A DNA stretch of 64,000 nucleotides from Crossaster papposus (GCA_037893245.1 JBAIAA010000603.1:434001-498000), one strand, 5' to 3'; shown: positions 9,179-22,234, numbered from the stretch's first letter. The notes: a model not told the origin generated them from the sequence alone. Made by a program: numbers and translations.

Positions 9179-11330
9179 GACAAAGTGAGCTTAAACATTG
9201 CACACATTTTCCCACTAAAACTAGCTAGCAGACTAAGATGTCGCCCCATTGGCTGAAAGTTTGGTGTAACATAAGCTCTCATTGGTCCAAACCCTCTAAT
9301 CTGATTGGCTAATTAACAACCTGCATGTGTAATATCACTGTATCTTATTTAGAATCTTGTGTTTTTTACAAAAAGTAAAATGCAATTTTTGTCAAGAAAT
9401 CCTAACAAAAATGTTGATATATATGCATGGCCAGAAAGCTGTTAAAGAGCTCTGTATAGCCATGAACAAGTTTCCCACCTAAGAAGCTGATGCTGTGCAG
9501 AATCATCAATTTCCCCCCAATTTATAATGTCATTGGTACAAGAGAAGCCCTTACTTATGTACACACTCAGACCTTCATAGTGTACTGCTTCCAAATTATT
9601 GAATTTTTAGTAAGGCTACATTCACACAATAAACATACAGTGGGTTTCTATGTAATACAGTGCAATGTCCTTTTGCAAAGTACCACACACACAGTCGTGA
9701 ACCACATAACGACCGAGGATCGATATTGTGTTTTCCTTTCTTCCTTTACTTAACCCAATCCCCATTGCTTAGCGCTTGCACCGTCGATCGAGGACAGAAT
9801 TCGGACAAGCAAACCGTCGATCGAGGATCCTTTGTTCCCTTTGTTCTCTTTTGTGTTTCGATCCTCGATCGTAATGCAAGACAAGAACACACATACATAC
9901 ATAATACTACCATCTGGTAATGCATATTCATTAGAAAGTTTGCCAACCCCGCAGCTGATTGGCTGCTCATGGTCAGCACAGGATCCTGTGTTGCCACAAA
10001 GTTTGCAATGGCATTTTGTGCAGTAATTCTTTCACATGGATACATAGGAATTCATGCATGCACAGTGTGTAAATAGCATAACTCTACAATGGGACTTTAA
10101 CAGTGACGATCCAAACAAATTGTATGTATCACAGCTAATTTCTTATGGCGAACTTTATACAACGCAGTTAATTAATTTGATTTGTGATATATTTCAAGTG
10201 TGATTCTGTGACAATTTCCGAGGAGTTATTTCACACATTAAATAAAATCACCAACAGAGAAATACTGAGAATAAAGCATTTGATCACTTAATGATAAAAT
10301 GTCTTGTACTAAAAATGGGCATTCACACAAATTTATTTAAATTGTGCATACAATTCACTCTTTCATCTCAAATGTTATTGCAACATTGACTTTAATCACA
10401 ATAATTGTTTAGAGACAATTCGGTATGCCCAGTAAGTTTACAGATCCATGTAAAATAAAACTGTAGGGTGGGTCAGGCACTATCACTCGTGGACCACAGC
10501 AACCAACACGTGGGCACAGGGCCACTAATTGTGAACATTTATTTGTTAATCCTCAATTGTCATGTGATTCTGTTTATTTTAATGTCACTTTGCAATGTTA
10601 TGTTCCATAAGTGAGCACAGAAGAATGTGTAGTGCTGACAAGAATATAATGACAAACAATAGATTTTGTGTGGATCTTATTTAAGATTTTGTTCATTATT
10701 ATGTATTTCATTACAAGCTCGCCTTACATGAAACCGATCAAATTGACCCCTTTCAACAAAACAGCAAAACAAAATCCCCCCCCCCCACCTCTAAAAATAA
10801 TATTAATAATAATATTTAAAAAAAATACTAAAAAAAAAACACAAATAGATCCATCTGGGCACCCATCAAGCTAAAGGGAGTGATTTACAACCATGTAGAC
10901 AGGGATAAAAATATGTTATATGGGGCAAGTTGGTTTGAGTCAATATACATTAAGTGCTGACAAAAGTATGGGGCGAAGTGGCTTTGGGGCAAATTTAATT
11001 AAAAATAGGCGAGAAAAACCAACTCGCCCCATGCTATTTTCGCCCCATTAAATTTTTAAAGTGAATAACTCAAGTTCGACTGGATTTTTTTTGCGAATTT
11101 TTAGCATAGTATTTTAAATACTTACTAGAAACTATATATGCCTTCGAAAAGTAGACCCTTGGGGGTCGAAACGAAAGACTTCTTTTCAGTCACACGGCCT
11201 AATTGCGCTTGGTGCCACAGGCCTCCTCCCATCAGCTTGTATACTGTTGTTGTTGATGTATATTTATGGCGCGTGCGGCATTTTTATGCCCTTTGCGGCA
11301 TTAACTAAATTCACGTGACATACGAAAGTA
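9179..11330. other. AT-rich non-coding stretch
   Basis: No gene is supported. A GATCGAGGA-type motif recurs in both orientations at about 9704-9870. An inverted repeat pairs ATGGGGCAAGTTGGTTT (10920-10936) with AACCAACTCGCCCCAT (11017-11032), with more GGGGC motifs between, likely a small foldback relic. A C/A-rich low-complexity patch lies at 10775-10850. Confidence 0.4.
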
Positions 11331-12107
11331 CACTGTTAAAAATTGTGTAACTTCACAGTTGTTTTTCTGTTGAAAATGTCAATATATAACAGTAGATATT
11401 ACTGTTTTGGGATTTCTTTGCATATAAACAAAACTAGTACTGTCTATGTACATTTTTCTGAATTTCTCTGTTTGGTTACAGAATGTTCGCTGTTAAATTT
11501 AAGTTTTGTACTGGAACAAGAAACATCATCTTTTGAACAAGCATTTTCTTCCGTTATGTTAAGACACAGCAACATCACTGTTTTATAACAACACATTTTG
11601 CTGTAAATATACAGCAACGCCAACGAAGTATTTATTTACAGAGAATCTACTGTTCTCCTACACGAATCTCATTACGCAGCAACTGACCAATCAGAAGTGA
11701 GGAAATTAGTGTTCACAAAAGTCATGTTAAACTGTGTTTTTTTACCACAAAACACACTTTTTTTTACCACTTTGTGTAATTATTAAAGCAATTCCCTGAT
11801 ACAATTTTAATTTTTAGCAAATAAAGCTGAAGAATTGCATCCCATCTCCCTCCGCATTGAAATATTGAAATTATTCATTTGAAAGCGTGACTTCATCATT
11901 GCGGGAAAAGCTGAATATAAAAGTAACTCACGACAATGGTTAAAGTGTTTAGTAGGTTATCGTAGCATTTGTACTATGTATTTGTATACGTAATACATGT
12001 AGTATTGTGTAATGTGTAATAACTAGTTACTTATAATAGGTCTGGTTCCTATTTGCACTGCGGCGAGTGAGGGCGCAAGATAAGATACTGTCAGTGTTAA
12101 GTCTGGT

Positions 12108-15100
12108 TTCGTCATGGCCGGACGTGCTCGTCTTCGCGGCCGGACCGATAGCCAGCCTCGGGCCGTGTTTTACACCGCGGCATGGCAGCAACCTAGGATT
12201 CAAGAGGGGTCATTTTTGGGAAGGTCATTTTGCCATCCCAGTAAAAGTCAATCGCGCTTGTGTTTGCGAGTTTGGACATTTGTGCTAGTTTGAAGACCCT
12301 TTCTTGAATTGTATGGAGAAATGAGGTAGGATCAAACCACTTTTTAATTTATTTTGTTGGTGCAGCTCAAAACTGAAGGAGCCCCCCTTGAAAAGGGGCG
12401 TGTCGATTTGGTTTAAGGAGCCGTGCTCTGAGACAATTGTATTCTTATAGAGGTGCAGGTATTCTTGTTTTTACCTCACGTTTTGCGTTTGCTTCGGCAG
12501 AGTTTAGAAAATGTCTCCAGGGTGCGCCAGCATATAGGTTTGAATGCTTGCTATGCTTAGCGGTATAGAGTCTTCGTACTGAAGACAACCTTTGCACGGT
12601 TGGGAGTGGCTCCACTGATGCGTGACAATGGAATGTGAGAGCGCCACAATGGTCTATGCAAAAGGCTGGCCTATTTGTTTAACAATTAGGGCCAGGAATG
12701 CAGGTTTAAATATCGTGTCCAAATGAAGTTATGTTATTCAGGCTACTTAATGTTTGCCTTTGTTTTCAGCAATGAATTTTCAACAACAAAAAAGACAGAT
12801 GAAGACATTGTTCACCAGTAGAGGTATATCTCTTATCGCATTTAAAAATTCACTTTTGTATTGAATTCATATAATGCATTTTTACGTAGAATTCGCCGTG
12901 CGTTTAAATCAGGTGTATAGTATATTGCAGTATATGCTGGTGTAGGGGCAGCCCTATGGCACGCACGCATGTTCTCCACATTCAAATGTCGTATAGTGCT
13001 CTTAGTGTAATCAGTGTAATCTTCGTTGATGGCTCTATTTCGGGGGTGTTTTTCTACAGATCTGATTTTCTGGTTTAATTGAGACCTTTATAAACCTCTA
13101 CCCAGCTAATTATAGGTTGAGTTTTATTAGAAGTCTGTGTTGAAATAATATATTTCCGCTGCATATCTGTAGGAAAGCCCGTATTATCTAAATGTTGAGA
13201 CTTCGGTGCTAATTCATACCATGGGAATGAAATATCGTAGAGCCTGATGGGTGCTCTCGCATCGTATAGCCAGTCAGAATGCAGCGTAGTCTTTATATTG
13301 AGGTGCGCAGCGATGTCTTGAGCAGGTTGACGGCTCACAGCCGCAAAAATGCGAGGTTTTTTGTACACGAAGGAGTGCCCCGCAGGCTAGTAATGTTCCT
13401 TTTGGCAGTGGTGTTGGGCCAACATGGTGACTCTGACTGTTTCGGGATATTAAAAAAAAAAATATATTATAATTTCAATATAATTATATTGCATACTCGT
13501 ACCTATTGTTATATTACTGTGCTTTATGCTCACGTTTTGCATGTGATGTTTGTTTTAGATAGTCAGAGTGCCACATGTTCTGGTTGGGCGCCTTTGCTCT
13601 GCTCTGGTAGGGGGCAGTGGTTCTGACATGTGTTTTGCCTTTGAGTTTAGTATAGCAACGCAGGTTTGGTCGGGGTGTTAGATCGTTTTAACCTTTGAGG
13701 TGAGTACACTTTTAATGATGCATTTATGTGCTTTTTGCGCGGCATTATTTTTGTGAGCCTGCTTTCGGATTAGACGACATTTTGAGTGTTCCTAATTGTT
13801 TTAGGTAACTAAAAAAGAACCACACATTTTGAAGATAGGTAACTAAATCACATATCTTGTTGCCAAGCCGGCTCAACTCTGTTGATGAAAACTTGATAAG
13901 TCTCTCTAAACAATAAGACGATACTAGTATTTTTAGCCCTTTTGTTGCAAGCAATCGTCGTTAAAAAAAAAAAAAAAAAAAAACTCAAAAAAACTCAAAA
14001 AAACCCCCAAAAACATCCGGATTGAAATTGAAGCTTTTGGTATTATTAGAGTCCAAGAGCACTGCCGGTTATGTCAGCATGTCTTCACTGGCTATAAGTG
14101 CCTCCTTCGACGGTGGCAGATCCGTTTCAATCATAAATGTAAAATTTAACCCGTGTGTAAAATATGTTTGTGTATAATAATGCGATGCAACCTTTTTCAA
14201 ATTTTGGGGAGGAAGCCAATTTAAGCGCTATTTAGGCAGAAACTTATTCAAGCCTTGCTTATAGGGGTTTAACCTGGGAGAAACAACCAAGGGGCATGTT
14301 TGTTTCAGGTCATTCCGCACAATATTATTGTGACCTAAGACACGGAAAAGCCGGCATGCGTAATCGCCATGGTCCGTCCCAGGACAGTGCCAAGATCCCG
14401 TATTTTGCATAGTAAAAGCGATCAGGCCCGCTCTGGGCAAACCTTATACGTTCTAATTACAAGGTAGTTCTCCATTTAAGTCAAGTACATGTATACGGAA
14501 TCCGCAAAAATTGTACAATTTAAAAGGGTTCTTGATCATCTCGGGGTACCCGGATCAGTATATGATATGAACCGTGTACTGCTTGTGAGCAGCCTATAGC
14601 AATATTCGTCTTAGAACAGGATTTGTTAGCCTTATTATGGATCTTCGATAAAAGATAACAATTATTGTGGGCAATTAACTTCTTTGAGGACCAGGGCTGA
14701 TTTGATTATTTGATCGATTGAGAGTTTGGCCGCTGCTGTTTGGTCACCGCTGTTATATATATTACAACCCCGATAAGTTATGGCTGTCATTGCCTTGCTT
14801 TTCATTTACAATCTCGTTTCGGTTGGAGATGAAATACTGCTATCTCACTATACGAGAGCGGTTTTCAAATTCAACTTCTGAGGTCGAAGGCCATCTGTGG
14901 TCAAGTTTTAAATTGGGCCGGAGTTTAAAACCCTTTTTCATTTGAAATCTAATGTGGCTTGTATGTGTTGTAGCCTTGGTGATTGTGTCAAAGGTGAGGT
15001 GTTGAGGTCAAAGTAATTGTAACAATGTTCTTATTTGGGTTTTATCACAGTCACCTGACTAATACTGTATAATGACAAAGACGGTTATAGAAGGAATACC

Positions 15101-16020
15101 AGGACAAATAAAAAGAGACAAAGCTGAAGACGGAGGGGCAATCTAAGTTCACAAAATGGCATGGCATTACAACAGACGGCTCGGGCTATAGCGAGATGAA
15201 CATTTAGTGAATAGGCTTTTCTCCCGCTGTAGTTCGGAATAAAAAATAATGGGAGTTTGCATGTAAGGATGGTTTTAATAGTTCCAAGTACGGTTTTTCT
15301 GACTTAATTGAAAAGCGATTCAGGTGCGTGGTCGGAGAACCCTTGGTAAGTGCTACATATTTCCGGTCGGGCCTCCGGATTCCAAGCAAATAGTCTGAGT
15401 ATGTGAACAAGTCCAACATTACCCTCACCAGCACAGGTTTAAACAACTGTAATTGTTTTGCACCCTTAAGATCCTTCCCCAGGAAAAGGTTTTTAACCTC
15501 GCCATATGTTAAGCGCGGAGGGTTTTGTTCTGTACCATCTGAAATTCTCATTTTCGGTTTGGGGGCTGTAGTGAGTTACGGCTCGTAGATGTTGGTAGCG
15601 TTATTGGTTTTCAAAATATCAGTTGGTCGATCGTGCCCTATTAGCTCGGCGTATCAGATTTAATCATGATTGTTCATAGTGAAGAGCTATAATGCATTCT
15701 TGTTGGCAGCATTCGTGTTTTAGGATGGGCCTAAACAAAGGGGGGCCTTGACATTCAAACAAAACGGGGAGTGGACCCTCAAATGAGCCGTAGCGCCTTG
15801 AGCGGCGTGTGTACTACTTAGGCGAATGGCAGCCTCGCGGCGCGTTTCTTAGTGCTGGCTGGTTTATGAGTGCAGTCTTTTGAACGCATTTACGCGTGGA
15901 AATGACGCGCATTGTTGTTTAGCATCAGGTTTATCAGTCGCTGACCCTTTTTGGTGGCGCGGATAATACAAGAAGGTGTGACCGACTTCTGTCTGTGCAG
16001 TTGTACTAAAAATGCACAAT
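12108..16020. other. Long stretch without recognised genes
   Basis: Open frames of about 100 residues on the minus strand (13368-13075 and 15551-15204) have ordinary amino-acid composition but no motif that I recognise, no clear splice sites and no partner frames. A CpG-containing patch at 12110-12290 and a poly(A)-rich patch at 13964-14015 are the only compositional features. This may be decayed coding sequence of the large element. Confidence 0.35.
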
Positions 16021-16026
16021 TTTACG

Positions 16027-16620
16027 CTAGACTAGCGTGGGTATACTTCTACTTCTACGTTGATAATGGACAGTGCGTCCAACTGGATATCTCGTCAATT
16101 TGCTTGTCGTGCACGGTGTGGACCAGTGTAGATAATACTCATTTACATAGTGTGGGTGTATGGTGCATGTATTTACAGTGAAATCTGGACTTTGTTCAGA
16201 AAGCCACAGTGAGCAATCCAGTCCTGAATGCTCAAGACCGGGTGATGCATGTACTGTGACTGGGATGAAATTCCAAAGTGGAATTGTGCTGGGCATTAAT
16301 GAATACCTGAATGCATCTATCCGGGTTTGATGGGGTAAGCAACTGTATGCCGAGGATCTTCTAGAAGTTGTGTGGCTAGGGATTGGAAAATGTGTTTGTA
16401 GAACTATTATCAGACTGTGCACTGCAGTATGCCAGACGGGGTCGAACTAGTGACTGATGGGCAGTGGTCTTTACTAACTGTGGTGTATACTGCAGATTGC
16501 GACGCAGAAGACCTAGTATTCTGTTGGCCTTGGATGTTATGACGTCGATGTGTTGATTCCATTTCATATTCTTGGTCATTGTTACCCCGAGATAAGGTGT
16601 TGACTCGGTCTGGTTAAGAT
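16027..16620 (-). pseudogene. Non-LTR retrotransposon RT 3' fragment
   Basis: The minus-strand translation shows the thumb and C-terminal region of a LINE polymerase: YLGVTM-like start, MTKNMKWNQHIDVITSKANR, ILGLLRRNL, SLVRPRLAYCSA, then after a frameshift RIDAFRYSLMPSTIPLWNFIPV. This order is typical of CR1/Jockey/RTE-type LINEs, ending in the S(F)xPRTIxxWN motif. Only about 150 codons remain; the 5' side joins satellite sequence near 16612. It is a 5'-truncated dead copy, unrelated in sequence to the two larger LINEs in this window. Confidence 0.8.
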
Positions 16621-16699
16621 CAGAGGGCGGGCCTGTGCCTAAGAAAGAACAGTGGATGGGTCTTGTGGGTTCAAATTGTAATCTAACATGATTAAGATA

Positions 16700-17065
16700 G
16701 TAGGGTGCCGTGGCCTAGTCGATAAGAACACCAAACCCAAGCTATGGTGTTTCTGTTCAGCAGAGTGTGGGTTCGAGTCCCAGTCGTGACACTTGTGTCC
16801 CATGAACAAGACACTTAACTATAATTGCTTCTCTCCACCCAGGGGTACAATGTGTACCTGTGAGGGCAGAGATGGTTATTGTGATTGATTTAGCCTAGTA
16901 GCGCATATATTGCAGCACAGGCTGTATACTCCCCAGGGAGTTGAGAGGGTTTAAGGATTGGAAATTGCCCAGTGATCAGGGGTAATAATGTTGGACGCGC
17001 TTTGAGTCGCCCTTCGGGTGTGAAAAGCGCTATATAAATCCTAGATATTAGTATTATCATTATAA
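16700..17065 (+). mobile_element. tRNA-derived SINE with L2-type tail
   Basis: The head has box A (TGGCCTAGTCG, 16711-16721) and box B (GGTTCGAGTCC, 16770-16780) of a tRNA-type polymerase III promoter. The body carries TGTCCCATGAACAAGACACT and a CCTGTGAGGGCAGAG block. The tail TTTGAGTCGCCCTTCGG ... AAGCGCTATATAAATCC is the kind of 3' end that SINEs share with L2-clade LINEs, which suggests mobilisation by an L2-like partner. It sits inside the satellite, one unit from its left edge. Confidence 0.85.
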
Positions 17066-17654
17066 TAAGTTAAGCAGCGGACGGGCCCTGCGTTTTGGAT
17101 TTTAATCGAGTGTAGTTAAGTTCAGTGGACGAGAGATAGTTATAAGTTGCGCAGCAGACGCGCCTTGCTTGTGTGTTGAATTTGAATCTAACATTGTTAA
17201 GATCAGACGATAAGAGAGAATATAAGTTAGGCAGTGGACAGGCGCTGTGTGTTGAACTTAAATCTAACAATGTTAAGATAATAGGATAAGAGAGAATATA
17301 AATGTCGCAGTGCACAGGTTCTGCGTGTTGAATTTAGATCTAACATTGTTAAGATCAAAGGATAAGAGAAAATGGAAGTTAAGCAGTGGACGGGCCCCGT
17401 GTGTTAAATTTAATCCAGCAATTTTAAGATCAAAGGATATAAGAGAGAATATAAGTTACGCACCGGTTGGGCCCTATGTGTTAAATTTAAATCTAACAAT
17501 GTTTAGATCATAGGATAAGGTAGTGAAAGTTCCGCAGTGCACGGGCCCGGTGTGGTGAATTTAAATCTACAATGTTAAGATCATAGGATAAGAGAGAATA
17601 TAAATTCCGCAGTGGACCGGCCCTGCGTGTTGAATTTAAATATAGCTTTGTTAA

Positions 17655-18927
17655 AGATGGACTACAACGGAATAATGATAAAGGCTTTGTTGCCTTTTTT
17701 TGTTCGAGAAATGTATAATGATTACTAATATATCATTAGTATTCAATAAAACTTGTTCCTTCATGCAAAAAAAACCCAAAATTGATCGGCGTTCTACGAC
17801 CCAGAAAAACTCAGTTTCAGCAAAAGCCCTTAACTCATGAATAATTCATACTTTGTGTGTGACGTACTACCCATGACGATTTACTCGGGTCGATCGTGTG
17901 CGTGCATTTTTACCGTACAATGCAATGCGGAATAACAGCGGACAAGCTAGGCTATATTTTGGTACAACTATTTTCGACCGAAAACAGCGAAAAATGTCCG
18001 ATAGCAGCGAGTATTGGGAAGACCACAGTATAGATGAGGAAGAGGCATTTCGTGGAGGTACTTCTGAGGACAGTGATGGTAGCTCTAGCGATGAGGGGAG
18101 CTCACCAGACGAGAGAGAAGGCGTTGACTCTGCGGCCACGGCAGACCCGGCGGTTGCCGATGACTCGGTTGACGTAGAAGCAGTAGGCCTGGTGGTAGTA
18201 CATGTACATGTAGTACGAATTCTCTTGATGTTTGGCGCTTTCAATGTGGGGATCGATCCAGGCTTCAAACGAAACTTTGTTGTCAATCCCAGTGAATTTT
18301 TCAAAGCACTTGAAGGTTCAACACAGTCCTCTGAAAAATGTGCTGAACAAATCAAAGGCCTACTTCTTGCCGAGAAGGTCAGACATGTCAGAAGGTGAAA
18401 TCCTTTCGTGTAATATTTACGAACTTCACCCATTCCTTTGATAACGCAGGATCCCGCGGAAATTGCACAACATGAATCTCTGGATTCTTCGAACAATTTC
18501 TCGTGCATCCACCAACAACACATGAAGTTGGCATTATTGTAGCTGATAGTGATACACTATAAAAAAAAGATTCGTAAAAACTTCATGCCTCTGCATGAAA
18601 ACGCATACATAATACACATGGAATAACATGGCGTTTTTTTGTTTACTCTCGGTTGCTCATGGGTAGTACGTCATCACTTTTCGCTGGTTGACAAGTCCGC
18701 TGGTACTATATCGTGGATTTCATTGTGGTTTTCAGTGGATCTTTGCCGGGAACCAGTACAGGGCGGGAAATTTCAAAATCGAAGAATCGAGGTCTAATTT
18801 TGTCGGTCAAATTGCAACAAAATTATTTAGAGAAAATCATGACCGTAACAATAAAGTGTTACCTGAACACAACATGAACAAGGTCCGATAATAAATTTAA
18901 TGTGTGAGTTTTCGTTGTAGTCCATCT
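17655..18927 (-). mobile_element. Kolobok-type element with THAP gene
   Basis: The ends AGATGGACTACAACG and CGTTGTAGTCCATCT are perfect inverted repeats flanked by TTAA (17651-17654 and 18928-18931). Taking out the 1273 bp plus one TTAA leaves a normal satellite unit, so the target duplication is certain. A further inverted pair GTGACGTACTACCCATGA (about 17860) and TCATGGGTAGTACGTCA (about 18656) lies inside. TTAA duplications occur in Kolobok and piggyBac elements; the THAP domain encoded here points to Kolobok, whose transposases carry THAP fingers. No catalytic domain remains, so the copy is internally deleted or non-autonomous. Confidence 0.8.
17867..18534 (-). pseudogene. THAP zinc-finger ORF of Kolobok-type element
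   Basis: From an ATG at 18534-18532 the minus strand encodes MPTSCVVGGCTRN, then VVQFPRDPALSKEWVKFV and TRKDF, the first half of a C2CH THAP DNA-binding domain. After a frame change near 18410 it continues LICSAHFSEDC, then FRLKPGSIPTL, the second half with the C..H pair and the closing Pro. The remaining tail (about 115 residues) is Ser/Thr/Pro-rich and low in structure. The frame shift within the finger, and the lack of a transposase core, argue for a pseudogene. THAP fingers of Kolobok and P transposases bind the element ends. Confidence 0.8.
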
Positions 18928-19250
18928 TTAAGATCAGAGGTTAAGAGAGAATAACAGTTACGCAGGGGTCGGGCCCTGGGTGATGAATGTTTATCTTACT
19001 TAGATAGGCCTATCATCGGAGGATAAGAGAAAATAGAAGTTACGCAGTGGACAGGTCTTGTGTGTTGAATTTTTAATCTAACATGTTTATTTTTAGATCA
19101 GAGGTGGGGCCTCCGCGTGAGAGACAATAACAATTCCGCGTGGAAGGGCCCTGCGTGTTGTATTTGAATGTAACTGAATAAGGTCAGAGGTTGGGCCTCT
19201 GCGTTTGAGACAATTAGAAGTTCCGCAGTGGATTAGGCCCTGCGTGTTAA

Positions 19251-19609
19251 GGGTAGTATACACCATGGTTAATTGCTTAAATTATCATGAATTGGCGAAT
19301 TTAGACGGTTGTATTTTATAGTAAATATAATTTAACTGGCCTGTTTGAAGTTTTACAGTCATAAATGCCGAGAAAAGCACGGAATACAGCGTTTGTTTTC
19401 AACCGGCGTCGGGCCGTTATTCTTATGTTATTTGTGTTGTTTCGCGATCGCGATCCGGCGGTCGCATATTTTTCTTTATATAATTTTATTTTTCAGAATA
19501 ATTTCGGGATATCTAGCGCAATCATTTTGCTGGATGCATAGAATCTTTATTTACTTTCAGATGAGTAAGATATTTCTTAATATTTCGGAGTAAATGGTGT
19601 ATCCTACCC
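19251..19609. mobile_element. TTAA MITE with GGGTAGTATACACCAT ends
   Basis: The 359-bp segment begins GGGTAGTATACACCATGG and ends in the inverted form ATGGTGTATCCTACCC, between TTAA at 19247-19250 and 19610-19613. It interrupts a satellite unit. No coding capacity. A decayed relative is seen at 40834-41115. Kolobok or piggyBac transposase is the likely mobiliser from the TTAA target. Confidence 0.85.
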
Positions 19610-20725
19610 TTAAGTTTCCATGTAGCTGGTTAAAATCAGAGGACGGGCCTCTGCATGAGAGACAAAAGTAGTTGCCGCAGTGGATAGGCCCTGCGCGTTA
19701 GATTCGAATGTATCTGATTAAGATCAGACTGGTGGGCCTTTGCATGACATGCAAAAGAAGTTGGGCAGTACATAGGTCCTGCGTGTTAGATTCGAATGTA
19801 TCTGATTAAGATCAGAGGGTGGGCCTTTGCATGACAGGCCAAAGAAGTTCCGCAGTGGATAGGCCCTGCGTGTTAAATTCGAATGTATCTGATTAAGATC
19901 AGAGGTCAGGTCTCTGCATGAGAGACAAAATAAGTTCCGCAGTGGATAGGCCCTGCGTGTTAAATTCGAATGTACCTGATTAAGATAAGAGGTGGGCCTT
20001 TGCATGAAAGACAACAGAAGTTCTGCTGTAGATAGGCCCTGTGTTTTAAATTTGAATGTAACTGATTAAAATCAGAGAACGGGCCCTTGCATGAGAGACA
20101 AAAGAGGTTTCGCAGTGGATAGGCCCTGTGTGTTAAATTTTAAATTTAACTGATTAAGATCAGAGGACGGGCCTCTGCATGAAAGACAACAGAAGTTCTG
20201 CAGTAGATAGGCCCTGTGTTTTAAATTTGAATGTAACTGATTAAAATCAGAGAACGGGCCCTTGCATGAGAGACAAAAGAGGTTTCGCAGTGGATAGGCC
20301 CTGTGTGTTAAATTTTAAATTTAACTGATTAAGATCAGAGGACGGGCCTCTGCATGAGAGACAAAGGAAGTTTCGCAGTGGATAGGCCCTGCGTGTTAAA
20401 TTTTGAATTTAACTGATTAAGATCAGAGGTCGGGCCTCTGCATGGGAGACACAAGAAGTGTCGCAGTAGATAGGCCCTGCGTTTTAAATTTGAATGTGAC
20501 TGATTAAGATCAGAGGATGGGCCCGGCGTGTTAAATTTTGAATTTAACTGATTAAGATCAGAGGACGGGCCTCTGCATTTGAGGCAAATGGAAGTTCCGC
20601 AGTGGATAGGCCCTGCGTGTTACAATTGAATGTAACTGATTAAGTTCAGAGGGCAGACCTCTGCTTGAGTGACAATAGAAGTTCTGCAGTGGTCGGGCCA
20701 CGCGTGTTAGATTATAGAGGACGAG

Positions 20726-22230
20726 CCTCTGCGAAAAGAAGGGAAGAAAGAAAAAGCTATGGATTAAAGGATATTTCCTAAAATGTTTAAATGGTATTTG
20801 TTTGTACCAGCAGATCATCCTTAATAACATAAACAAGTTTCGGCCAATCCTTGTCTATTTGTTATTGTTGTGGTCATCTTTATTCCACTTCTTAGAAGTC
20901 TTATAATTGGGATCGGAACTTTTGCCTAAAGACCTCAAAAGAATTATAAGAAAAAGAGATAGCGGCACGTAAAGTAGTTGCCATAGCCAGTTTGGCCTAA
21001 TTTATACACGATTTTTAACGGTGTTCTTTATTTTTGCTTTCTGTTTCCTAAATGACGTTTAATGATTGATCGAAGTCACATTTTTTCTTCACAGATCCTA
21101 AGAACCGTTTCCATGGTGAAAAGCGATGTTGTTGTTTCCACGGTCGCCGCTAAACTTGGCGAAAATTGCGTGTCGACGGGTCAGCAACTGTCCATCGGTG
21201 CAGCCGTTCTGCAAAACTGCCCGTTTCCAACGTATAGATGAATCCATTCAAACATACATGGGCATTGTGGGCCAGTAGCCCTGTATCCCTATAGTAATTT
21301 AACGTCACATGGTCTTGCTGCATGAGAATGAAACAACCTTTTCTTCGTATTGTTAACTGTTGTGTTTGAAAAAGTGCCTGAGTCAAGACAGTGGTAATGG
21401 CAATAATTACAATAAAATAGATATTAACTATACGCAGTTGCGGTAGGCATTGACCCACAGGGGGAAATTTGAGGAAACGAGACGCTTTATGTATGCAATT
21501 CGGCGTCGAGAAAAGTCCCACACGCAGCATTTCTCTTTGTTGTTGTTCTGCGCATATGATATTTGCGGACTTGTGAAGCTCATCTGCAATATTAGTTTAT
21601 CAATTAGATAAACATCGTTAAAGGTATGGGGCGGTCTTGCAGGTTCATTCTTGCAGGTTCATTCAGGATGCATTTCCCAGTTCCGCGCTATTTTTCTTCC
21701 CGTGCTCTTTTTCTTCCCGTGCTCGTTTGGCGTCTGCAAGTCTATCGGGATGTTCCCGAAAGCGAGGGCGGAGTTCTAAACGAGGGGTGACGACACGAGA
21801 CCCCATAATAATATACCCGTCATTGACGCTCCTTGGCACCGTTGAGCATGGCAAATGTACATGTACAAGATATCTTGAAGGTCGCAATTGCGCCGGATGG
21901 TTCGATCTGTCGCTCTTTATAGGTAGTATTCCGCGCCCTTATAACTCTCGGCTTTTGATGCCTCGGTATGTAGGGCTATCCGCCCTCTGGCCACATGCAG
22001 TGTCAAACTGCAACGCGCTACTCGCAAATGTCGGATATTCTAGCTCGGGGCTGGTCCTTCAGAACCTGCCTCCGCCGATAGTCTGAATGGCTACGCCGCC
22101 CCCGTAGACAAGGGGCGACTTTCAAATACAAGTTGGTTTTCATTGCACGCATTTCCACCGCGTCTGTCGAATAATACGTCAGCGTTTACGGCAAAACGCC
22201 ATCAGATAGGCGGGGAGTTCTCCGCTTTAC
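20726..22230. other. Stretch without recognised genes
   Basis: Frames of 126 (minus, 21530-21150) and 149 codons (plus, 21637-22086) are open but show no recognisable domain and lie next to low-complexity DNA. The repeated TTGCAGGTTCATTC at about 21638-21662 is a short local duplication. I do not support a gene here. Confidence 0.35.
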
Positions 22231-22234
22231 CGGA

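Larger units (their letters stand above)
16612..20725. repeat. Satellite array, 76-bp to 87-bp units, with insertions
   Basis: Units share the core GCAGTGGATAGGCCCTGCGT, then GTTAAATTTGAAT and a junction near TTAAGATCAGAGG. Left of 17650 the period is about 76 bp. Right of 18932 most units are about 87 bp, with an added GGGCCTCTGCATGAGAGAC block. The array is broken by the SINE (16700-17065), a THAP element (17655-18927) and a MITE (19251-19609), leaving about 2 kb of satellite. The 87-bp unit is a multiple of three, so one frame stays open over several units; I regard this as incidental. Confidence 0.85.

Noticed and set aside
12114-12290. Start resembling an Arg/Gly-rich PIWI N-terminus (MAGRARLRGR)
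   Set aside because: Only about ten residues look similar, no splice donor or further PIWI sequence follows, and it adjoins a transposon end.
19724-20836. Minus-strand ORFs with repeated Leu/Arg-rich peptides
   Set aside because: They are in-phase readings of the 87-bp satellite unit.
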